Positions 17,566-23,630 of a stretch of 27,872 nt of DNA are shown one piece after another. Source of the DNA: JBJXFY01 sp046155815 (GTDB lineage Bacteria; Verrucomicrobiota; Verrucomicrobiia; Limisphaerales; CAIMTB01); assembly GCA_046155815.1 (NCBI GenBank), contig JBJXFY010000114.1, forward strand, positions 1 through 27,872, read 5' to 3'. A model generated the notes under the pieces. That model searched no databases, was not told where the DNA came from, and worked only from the letters and a program-made list of their open reading frames with translations. Every line of letters begins with the position of its first letter. Positions within the stretch are counted from its first letter, which is position 1. The translations under genes were made by a program, and so were the position numbers.

Positions 17566-18266
17566 GCCCGCCTCGCGGCGGCGGTGTTCGTCAAGCCTCG
17601 CAGCCGTGGCCGTCGTCCCGCGGGGCAAGCCGTCGAGGTCGCGCACGCCGCCGGCGGCCTTCACCTCACCCCGGCGGAGACGCCGGCGTGGATGAGCGCG
17701 AGGCCGCGCTCCGTGGCACCCTTGCAATGGTACCTGCCATCGGGCTGATTCAGGAAGCTGTACCCGCTCGAAGTTGTCAGCCGGTCCGCGCCGGCGCCTT
17801 GGCGGAGCTTCCGCTTGAGGTCGCCGCTGCCCAGTCCCGCGCCACCCAGGGTCAGGTAAATCTTCTCCAAGATCATCCTCAACTTTGCGCCGTGGCGATG
17901 TGCCCCGTCGCAGACCGCCCGCACGTCCTGCCCCACGTAGGCCCAGTCGCCGGAGAGCGCCTTGCCGAGGTTGATGACCCTGTCGATCCCGACCGCGTCG
18001 TCGCGGCAGGCCAGTTCGGCCTCACGACGCTTGGAATCGGTGGCGGAGTTCCCGTGCGGAGTGCCGATGACCGTGCCGAAGTGGATGCCGGTGCCGCGGA
18101 GCAGTCCCGCCGCACGATGCCCGGCGTAGGGCTTGATGCACACGGAGGCTGCGCCGGATCTTGCGGTCAGCCGGCCGCCGTCTTCCGGCTGCTGGCCCGT
18201 CATCGTCGGAAGTGGGAGGGAGTGGCCAGTCGTTCCGGCCAGCTCGGCGTACGAGAATCTCACGCG
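17566..18266 (-). pseudogene. deoC: Deoxyribose-phosphate aldolase (deoC) remnant, frameshifted and degenerate
   Basis: Strong deoC similarity survives but the gene is broken. One frame carries GHSLPLPTMT, ASVCIKPYA, GTVIGTPHGNSATDSKR, DRVINLGKALSGDW, then GADRLTTSSGYS, and stops at 17661. The rest is in a different frame: EVKAAGGVRDLDG followed by TATAARLDEHRRR, the usual end of this subfamily. The shift lies near 17665-17690. Around 10-15 residues between those two pieces seem deleted. The Schiff-base lysine of the family motif VKTSTG is replaced (LTTSSG), while the second lysine (VKAAGG) remains. DeoC splits 2-deoxyribose-5-phosphate into acetaldehyde and glyceraldehyde-3-phosphate; this copy could not. 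Its 3' tail runs into the start of the cytochrome gene. The 249 bp upstream (18267-18515) stay open in this frame but resemble nothing I know, and no clear start codon is left. A sequencing error alone would not explain all the defects. Confidence 0.82.
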
Positions 18267-18515
18267 GATCGCGGCCGGCAACGTTGCGAGGTATAGGCGG
18301 CCACTTGCCGGCCGCCGATCAGCCGGCGCTTGGGGCTGACGGCCCAGCGAGATCTCGTCGCGGTGGGGGACGCACTGCGGGCAGCCCGGCGGGCCGTGAA
18401 GTGCTTGATCTTCATGGCGGGGAACGCGGAAGGACGGACCGGCCTGCTGTCCCGTGGGTGGATGCCAAGCCGGCATTTTCGGTGGCGGAGCTGGCGGGCG
18501 GTCCCGCTGCCGCCC

Positions 18516-19742
18516 TCACTGCCACCGCCACACCGCCAATCCCTCGCGCTCGCGGACAAGCAGGTCCGGGCCGCTGACGCCGAGGTGCGCCCAGGTGTCG
18601 GCCTCGGTGACCTTGCGGCGGTCCACCAGCTCGAACTTCTCCGGGTTTGCGGCCAGCAGCAGAAGCTCGCCGCGCTCGTCGAGCGCGAGCAGGCGGCGGC
18701 CGTTGGCCACGAGGCTCCAATACTTGCCGAACTTCTCATCCGACTCCCATTTCAGCCGGCCGGCGGCGACGTCCACGCACGCGACGCGCTGGTTCCGAAG
18801 GTGGAGATAGGCATGTCCGTCCACGAGCACGGGCGAGGTCATGTAACCTTCCAGCTTGAGCGTCCAGGCCTCCGCCAGCTGCCAGGCGTCGCCGTCGCGC
18901 GCGGCGCGCCAGCCCTTCGTCTCGCCGCCGTAGGCCGAAGTGAAGAGCGTATCCGGCCCGGTGACGGTGGGCGTGAGGATGTTCATGCCGCGGAAGGCCT
19001 TGATGGGCTGATGCCAGAGGACTCGGCCGGTGTCGGCGGCCACGCCGGCAAGGTCGCTTCGGGTCTGTACCACGAGCTGCGGGGTGCCGCCGAGCGTCGC
19101 CAGCACCGGTGAGCTGAAGGCGCTGCCCCACATTCCGCCGTCGTCCGCGAGGGCGGTCCACAGGACCTTGCCCGTGGCGGCCTCGACCTTCACGAAGCCC
19201 GCTCCCGCCTGAACAAAGACAGCGTTGCTGGCAACGAGGGGCGACGAGACGAAGCCAAACTCCGGCGGCGGCTTCTGGAACTGCCCGGGGAAATCGACCC
19301 GCCAGGCCTCGCGGCCCGTCGCGGCGTCGAGGCAGACGAGCACGTCGCGCATGCCGCCCACGAAGAGCCGGCCGTCCGCGAGCGCGGGGGTCGCCCGGAT
19401 CCAGTCGCCGTTGCCGCGCGCGAAGAAAGGCACCTTCTGGTAGCCCTCCCACTGGACGCGCCAGAGCTGCCGGCCGGTGGCCCGGTCGAAGGCAAGCACG
19501 GCCTCATGCGTCTGGTCGCGTGACTCCGTGGTGTACACGCGCTCGGCATCGGAAAGCGGGCCGGAATAGCTGGCACCGAGTTCGGTCCGCCAGACCTGCT
19601 TCAGCCGGTCCGGCTTCAGCGAGTCAGGCCACGCCAGGCCGACGACCTGACCGTCACGCGTGGGTCCGCGCCACTGGGGCCAGTCCGCGGCTGGGGCGGT
19701 CCAGGCGATCAGCCAGGCGGACAAGGAAATGAGGAGACGCAT
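18516..19742 (-). CDS. Exported PQQ-type (PQQ-binding-like) beta-propeller protein
   Basis: 408 residues from the ATG at 19742, chosen because the signal MRLLISLSAWLIAWTAPAA follows it. The mature protein opens with DWPQWRGPTRDG, the standard start of PQQ-binding-like propellers in Verrucomicrobiota and Planctomycetota. Repeated blade motifs of the form AxDxxTGxxLW are visible: AFDRATGRQLWRV, CLDAATGREAWRV, KVEAATGKVLWTA, AADTGRVLWHQ and CVDVAAGRLKWES. No dehydrogenase catalytic residues are evident, so this is more likely a scaffold or binding propeller than a PQQ enzyme. It is expected in the periplasm or at the surface. It is divergent from the alpha/beta hydrolase gene, with 126 bp between the two starts. 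Function beyond the fold is unknown. Confidence 0.9.
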   Translation of the reverse strand: MRLLISLSAWLIAWTAPAADWPQWRGPTRDGQVVGLAWPDSLKPDRLKQVWRTELGASYSGPLSDAERVYTTESRDQTHEAVLAFDRATGRQLWRVQWEGYQKVPFFARGNGDWIRATPALADGRLFVGGMRDVLVCLDAATGREAWRVDFPGQFQKPPPEFGFVSSPLVASNAVFVQAGAGFVKVEAATGKVLWTALADDGGMWGSAFSSPVLATLGGTPQLVVQTRSDLAGVAADTGRVLWHQPIKAFRGMNILTPTVTGPDTLFTSAYGGETKGWRAARDGDAWQLAEAWTLKLEGYMTSPVLVDGHAYLHLRNQRVACVDVAAGRLKWESDEKFGKYWSLVANGRRLLALDERGELLLLAANPEKFELVDRRKVTEADTWAHLGVSGPDLLVREREGLAVWRWQ

Positions 19743-19868
19743 TTTGAAGGAGTAGTGGTAATGCGGTTTGGGCGGCATTCAAGTTCGAGATGATGGCAGC
19801 TGCCTCCGACCGGTGCCCGCGCGCGGGCTTGCCGCCATCGGTCGGGCCGGCGTACCAACGCGCGTCCC

Positions 19869-20609
19869 ATGAAGCGATTCATCCTGATTCTGACGGTGCT
19901 CCTCGCCCTGGCCCCGTCGGCGCCCACGCATGCAGCGCAGCAGGAGCTGCGCTTCGAGGGCGCGATCACGCGTCCCGTGGCGCTGAGCTACCTGCTCCAT
20001 CTGCCGCAGGGCTACGAGCCCGGCGGCGCGAAGAAGTGGCCCCTCATGCTTTTCCTGCACGGCGCCGGCGAGCGCGGCACCAACCTCGCGCGCGTCAAGG
20101 TCCACGGCCCCCCGAAGATCGCGGAGACCAACGCCTCCTTCCCCTTCATCCTGGTCTCGCCCCAGTGCCCGCCCGGCGACCGCTGGGACCCCCACGCCCT
20201 CCTCGCGCTGCTCGATTCCGTCGCGGCAAAGCACGCGGTGGACCCGCAGCGCCTGTACGTGACGGGCCTGAGCATGGGCGGCTACGGCACCTGGGCGCTG
20301 GCCGCGGCGGCACCCGGCCGCTTCGCCGCCGTGGCACCCATCTGCGGCGGCGGCGATCCCATCGCCGTGCGGCTGGCCGGCGGCCCGCAGGCGGAGGCGT
20401 TGAAGTCGCTCGGCGTCTGGGCGTTTCACGGCGCGAAGGACGAGGTCGTGCGGCTGCCCGAAAGCGAGCGCATGGTCGAGGCGTACCGGAGTCTCGGCGC
20501 CGCACCCAGGCTCACCGTGTACCCGGAGGCGGCCCACGATTCGTGGACGGAGACCTACGCCAACCCCGCGCTGTACGACTGGCTATTGCAGCACCGCCGG
20601 GCGAACTGA
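19869..20609 (+). CDS. Exported alpha/beta hydrolase (esterase / dienelactone hydrolase-like)
   Basis: 246 residues with a Sec signal (MKRFILILTVLLALAPSAPTHA). It is a compact alpha/beta hydrolase: oxyanion-hole motif HGAGERG (H64-G67), nucleophile elbow GLSMGG with Ser135, Asp191 in GAKDEVV and His223 in AAHDSW, which together make a full catalytic triad. The family hydrolyses carboxylic esters (phospholipase/carboxylesterase or prolyl-oligopeptidase-like group) outside the cytoplasm. The exact substrate is unknown; carbohydrate acyl esters such as acetyl or feruloyl are possible but not shown. The gene is divergent from the propeller gene at 18516-19742, with which it may share a control region. 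Confidence 0.9.
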   Translation: MKRFILILTVLLALAPSAPTHAAQQELRFEGAITRPVALSYLLHLPQGYEPGGAKKWPLMLFLHGAGERGTNLARVKVHGPPKIAETNASFPFILVSPQCPPGDRWDPHALLALLDSVAAKHAVDPQRLYVTGLSMGGYGTWALAAAAPGRFAAVAPICGGGDPIAVRLAGGPQAEALKSLGVWAFHGAKDEVVRLPESERMVEAYRSLGAAPRLTVYPEAAHDSWTETYANPALYDWLLQHRRAN

Positions 20610-20778
20610 GCGCCCGGGCGACTCCCCACGGAGGGTCAAAGCCTCGGAGGGGCGAATCCCCGCGAGCCGGCCGGCCCTGCCTCGGTTCCAACGACCGGGA
20701 GGCAGGCCCCCTGCGCGTCAGCCGCGCCTGCCCGTTGACGGGGCGGGGCGCTTCCGGCGCAATGCCGGCACCCACACG

Positions 20779-20940
20779 ATGTTCGGCCGCAAGAAGTCCA
20801 AAGGGCTCTATTACCTGATGCCGGGAATGACCCGCGCCAACCGCCACAAACGCCGGCGCATCCTCCGCTGGGCGGTCGCCGTCGGCATCCTGACGGCCCT
20901 GCTCGTGGGCGCCGCGATGTGGTACTTCAACCGGCTGTAG
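20779..20940 (+). CDS. Small single-pass membrane protein, 53 residues
   Basis: An ATG-to-TAG frame of 53 residues. The N-terminal half is strongly basic (MFGRKKSKGLYYLMPG, then RANRHKRRRILR). It is followed by one hydrophobic helix (AVAVGILTALLVGAAMWYF) and a short tail NRL. By the positive-inside rule the N-terminus should be cytoplasmic. I do not recognise a family. The clean charge and hydrophobicity pattern, together with the lack of any better frame in this 590-bp stretch between the hydrolase and rsmI, make it likely to be real. The upstream stretch contains a TTGACG about 40 bp before the ATG, a possible -35, without a convincing -10. The 169 bp between the hydrolase stop and this ATG hold nothing else I can support. 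Confidence 0.65.
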   Translation: MFGRKKSKGLYYLMPGMTRANRHKRRRILRWAVAVGILTALLVGAAMWYFNRL

Positions 20941-20947
20941 CGGCTTT

Positions 20948-20975
20948 GGCCGCCGCCGGGATCAGGCCGGCGGCC
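20948..20975 (+). terminator. Inverted repeat just after the small membrane protein, possible terminator
   Basis: GGCCGCCG (20948-20955) pairs perfectly with CGGCGGCC (20968-20975) across a 12-nt loop, starting 7 bp after the stop codon at 20940. There is no T-tract after it, so it could be an imperfect terminator or a 3' stabilising hairpin. The remaining sequence to the tRNA at 21075 shows nothing else. Confidence 0.3.
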
Positions 20976-21074
20976 GCGGACTGCTGTGCGGATGCGTCCG
21001 GGCCGTGGCCGCGCCGGAAGAAGGGCTTGCGGGCACGGAAGGCGGCCGACACCTTGCCGGCGTTTCGGGGCTTC

Positions 21075-21149
21075 GCGCGCTTAGCTCAGCGGTAGAGCAC
21101 TTGCTTCACACGCAAGGGGTCCCAGGTTCGAACCCTGGAGCGCGCACCA
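21075..21149 (+). tRNA. tRNA-Val (anticodon CAC)
   Basis: A 75-nt cloverleaf. The acceptor stem pairs GCGCGCT with AGCGCGC. The D arm is GCTC-AGCGGTA-GAGC. The anticodon stem CTTGC/GCAAG encloses the loop TTCACAC, giving anticodon CAC (valine, reading GUG). The variable loop is GGGTC, the T arm is CCAGG-TTCGAAC-CCTGG, and the discriminator A is followed by an encoded CCA (21147-21149). Together with the UAC species at 1585-1660 it covers the GUG codon, which should be common in this GC-rich genome. It lies 47 bp upstream of the rsmI start. Confidence 0.97.
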
Positions 21150-21196
21150 TCCGCTGGCGGCTTTCCCTCCCGTCGTTCACCTGCCACGCTGGTGCC

Positions 21197-21973
21197 GTGG
21201 CCGATTCCGCAGCCGAATCCCGTCCTCCGCCTCCGCTCCAGCCAGGCACGCTGTACGTCGTCGCCACGCCGCTGGGCAACCTGGAGGACATCACGCTGCG
21301 GGCGCTGCGCACGCTGCGCGAGTGCGACGTGGTCGCCGCCGAGGACACGCGGCACACGGGCCGGCTGCTGGCGCATTTTGGCATCCACCGGCCGCTGCTG
21401 AGCTGCCACGGCTTCAACGAGGCGCGGCGTACCGGCGAGCTGCTGGCCCGCCTGAGGGCCGGGGAAAAGGTCGCGCTCGTCAGCGACGCCGGCACGCCGG
21501 GCGTGTCCGATCCCGGCGAACGTGTGGTGCGCGCGGCGCTGGCGGCCGGCCTGCGCGTCGAGCCGGTGCCCGGCCCGTGCGCCGCGGTGGCGGCGCTGTG
21601 CGCGGGCGGCCTGCCCGGGGATGAGTTCCACTTTGCCGGCTTCCTGCCGGTGAAGTCAGGCGGCCGGCGTCGTGAGCTGGAACGGCTGCGCGCCCTTCCC
21701 GGCACGCTCGTGCTTTACGAGTCGCCCCATCGCGCGGAAAAACTGCTGGGCGAGCTGGCAGAGCTGCTGCCGGACCGATCCGTCGTGGTCGCGCGGGAGA
21801 TCACCAAGCGGTTTGAGGAATGGCTGCGCGGCACGCCCACGGAGCTGGTCGCACAGACCCGCGGCCGGGTGTGGAAGGGCGAATGCGTCGTGCTCGTCGG
21901 ACCGGCGGAGACAAGGAAGGCGGCGATTCCGCACGGCGACGCCATCCGGGAGGGGGGGGCGGCCGGCGAATGA
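21197..21973 (+). CDS. rsmI: 16S rRNA (cytidine(1402)-2'-O)-methyltransferase RsmI
   Basis: 258 residues from the GTG at 21197; the longer open frame upstream passes through tRNA-Val and is not used. Family hallmarks of the tetrapyrrole-methylase-like SAM fold are all present: LYVVATPLGNLEDITLRAL (from residue 19), AAEDTRHTGRLL, LVSDAGTPGVSDPG (95-107), PVPGPCAA (123-130), FAGFLP and YESPHR, then AREITKRFEEWLRG. RsmI 2'-O-methylates C1402 in the 16S rRNA decoding centre in the cytoplasm, helping translation fidelity. The protein is slightly shorter than the E. coli type, which has an extra C-terminal domain, but this length is common. It ends 20 bp from the convergent glutaredoxin gene. Confidence 0.95.
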   Translation: MADSAAESRPPPPLQPGTLYVVATPLGNLEDITLRALRTLRECDVVAAEDTRHTGRLLAHFGIHRPLLSCHGFNEARRTGELLARLRAGEKVALVSDAGTPGVSDPGERVVRAALAAGLRVEPVPGPCAAVAALCAGGLPGDEFHFAGFLPVKSGGRRRELERLRALPGTLVLYESPHRAEKLLGELAELLPDRSVVVAREITKRFEEWLRGTPTELVAQTRGRVWKGECVVLVGPAETRKAAIPHGDAIREGGAAGE

Positions 21974-21993
21974 ACGACCCCGGTCCAGCCGCC

Positions 21994-22350
21994 CTACAGG
22001 AACCGCCGCAGCGCCACCGGCGCCCCGGCGTGGACCTCGTCCGCGCAGGGCTGGTTGGTCGGCGCGTCGGGCTGCCTTGCATTGGGCCGTACGACGCCGT
22101 GCTTCAGCATCCACTGCTCTACCTCTTCGCCGCTCACGTCGGGGAGCATGGCGCCGTTGACCTCGACGCAGGGGCTGAGCATCTGGCCGCTGCGCTCGAT
22201 CATCTCGGCGCGGTGGGCCGGGTTGTTGATGATGTCCCGGTCCTCATAGGGCAGGTCGTACTTGCGCATCACGGCGCGCACTCCGTTGCTCCAGCCGCAG
22301 GCGGGCTTGAGCCAGGCAATGATCTTGGGCTTGATCGCGGTGTCAGACAT
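21994..22350 (-). CDS. Glutaredoxin family protein (CGWS active site)
   Basis: 118 residues. The thioredoxin-fold core is clear: strand IIAWLKPACGWSNGVRAVM with the active-site motif C18-G-W-S21, then YEDRDIINNP, the cis-Pro loop in LSPCVEVNG (P60) and a GEEVEQWML helix. The CGWS motif has one N-terminal cysteine, like monothiol glutaredoxins (CGFS), but a second cysteine (C61) follows the cis-proline. The family transfers glutathione or handles Fe-S clusters; which applies here is not shown. The C-terminal tail of about 30 residues (ARQPDAPTNQPCADEVH...) is extra. It is transcribed divergently from glycerate kinase, with 167 bp between the starts. Confidence 0.85.
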   Translation of the reverse strand: MSDTAIKPKIIAWLKPACGWSNGVRAVMRKYDLPYEDRDIINNPAHRAEMIERSGQMLSPCVEVNGAMLPDVSGEEVEQWMLKHGVVRPNARQPDAPTNQPCADEVHAGAPVALRRFL

Positions 22351-22464
22351 GCCTGCAAGGTGGCGGAAACGCCGCGGGGCGCAAACGACAAGGGCCGGGG
22401 CTCGAGGCGCATGCCGAAGGCTCGGGAAAGACGCCTCCCCGGGCGACCGGGCGGCCGCCGCCGA

Positions 22465-22506
22465 GGCTTGGAGGTTTCCTTGAGCTTTGGGCCTTGAGGT
22501 TGGAAC
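22465..22506. repeat. Degenerate heptanucleotide repeat array between glutaredoxin and glycerate kinase genes
   Basis: Six consecutive 7-bp words can be read: GGCTTGG, AGGTTTC, CTTGAGC, TTTGGGC, CTTGAGG, TTGGAAC. They are T/G-rich on the plus strand, unlike the GC-rich flanks, and resemble the CTTGGAG-type words at 27481-27604. The array ends 11 bp before the glycerate kinase ATG, so it overlaps where its promoter or ribosome-binding site would be. The repeat call rests on the 7-bp phasing seen by eye. Confidence 0.5.
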
Positions 22507-22517
22507 GTCTCCCGCCC

Positions 22518-23621
22518 ATGCGTGTTCTCATCATCCCCGACAAGTTCAAGGGCACCCTCACCGCCGACGCCGCGGCGCGGGCCATCGCCGCGGGTTGGCG
22601 GCGTGCCCGGCCGGGCGACCGGTTGACGCTGCTGCCCATGAGCGACGGAGGCGATGGCTTCGGCACCGTGCTCAGCGGGCTGCTCGGCGCCTGCGCGCGG
22701 GAGCTGCGCACCGTGGACGCCGCCGGCCGGCCGCTGGCCGTGAAGTGGTGGTGGCACGCGGACACGCGCACCGCGATCCTCGAATCCGCGCGCATCGTCG
22801 GCCTGACCCTGCTGCAGAGGGGCGAGTTTCATCCGTCGCAGCTCGACACCACGGGGCTCGGCCTCGCGCTGGCGCAGATCTTCAGGCTGCGGCCCCGCCG
22901 CGTGCTCATCGGCCTCGGCGGCAGCGCCACCAATGACGCCGGCTTCGGCCTGGCGCGCGCGCTCGGCGGGCAGTTCTTCAGCACGGCGGGGGAGCCGCTG
23001 GAGCGCTGGACCGACCTGCGCCTGCTGGGCGATTATACTCCGCCGGCCATCCCGCCCGGCATCGAGATCATCGCCGCCGTGGATGTCCACAACCCGCTCT
23101 TCGGCAAGCACGGCGCGACCCATACCTACGGCCCGCAGAAGGGCCTGCTACCGGGCGAACTCGCGGATGCCGATGCCTGCCTCCGCCGGCTCGCGCTCCG
23201 GGCGGCGAAGTCCGATGGGCGCAAGCTCCATCTCGAGCCGGGCGCGGGTGCCGCGGGGGGCCTGGGCTTCGGGCTGATGCGCTTCCTGAACGCGCGCGTG
23301 GAATCGGGCTTCGGCCTCTTCGGGGAGGCGGCGGACCTCGAGGGCCGGCTTCGGCGGCACGACCTCGTCATCACGGCGGAGGGCGCGGTGGACCGCCAGA
23401 GCGCGATGGGGAAGGGGACCGGCGAGGTGCTGCGGCTGGCGAGGGAAGCCGGCCGGCCGGCGGTCGTGCTCGGCGGACGCGTGGAGATGCCCAACGCGGC
23501 GAAGCTCGGCGTGGTCTTTGCGCGCGGGCTGACGGACATCACCTCGCCGGAATGCGCGCTGGCCGAACCGGCGAAGCACCTGCGGGAGCTGGCGAGGCTG
23601 GCGGCGGAGCAGGTGGCGTAG
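22518..23621 (+). CDS. Glycerate kinase (glycerate 2-kinase, GarK/GlxK type)
   Basis: 367 residues from the ATG at 22518, the normal family length. N-terminal motif IIPDKFKGTLTADAAA (5-20), PMSDGGDGFGT (40-50), GLGGSATNDAGFG (132-144), then DVHNPLFGKHGATHTYGPQKG, the GAGAAGGLGFGL loop and ITAEGAVDRQSAMGKG near the C-terminus. These are the standard glycerate kinase family 1 signatures. The enzyme phosphorylates D-glycerate with ATP, most often to 2-phosphoglycerate, feeding glycolysis in the cytoplasm. It stops 9 bp from the convergent VWA gene, and no terminator fits between them. A heptad repeat array lies directly upstream of the start. Confidence 0.93.
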   Translation: MRVLIIPDKFKGTLTADAAARAIAAGWRRARPGDRLTLLPMSDGGDGFGTVLSGLLGACARELRTVDAAGRPLAVKWWWHADTRTAILESARIVGLTLLQRGEFHPSQLDTTGLGLALAQIFRLRPRRVLIGLGGSATNDAGFGLARALGGQFFSTAGEPLERWTDLRLLGDYTPPAIPPGIEIIAAVDVHNPLFGKHGATHTYGPQKGLLPGELADADACLRRLALRAAKSDGRKLHLEPGAGAAGGLGFGLMRFLNARVESGFGLFGEAADLEGRLRRHDLVITAEGAVDRQSAMGKGTGEVLRLAREAGRPAVVLGGRVEMPNAAKLGVVFARGLTDITSPECALAEPAKHLRELARLAAEQVA

Positions 23622-23630
23622 CGCGGGGTC

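Noticed and set aside
17661..18476. Intact 271-residue gene
   Set aside because: It is only the larger piece of the broken deoC, joined to an unrelated open stretch upstream. The C-terminal part is in another frame.
21005..21196. Longer N-terminus for rsmI
   Set aside because: It would translate tRNA-Val(CAC). The GTG at 21197 fits the family length.
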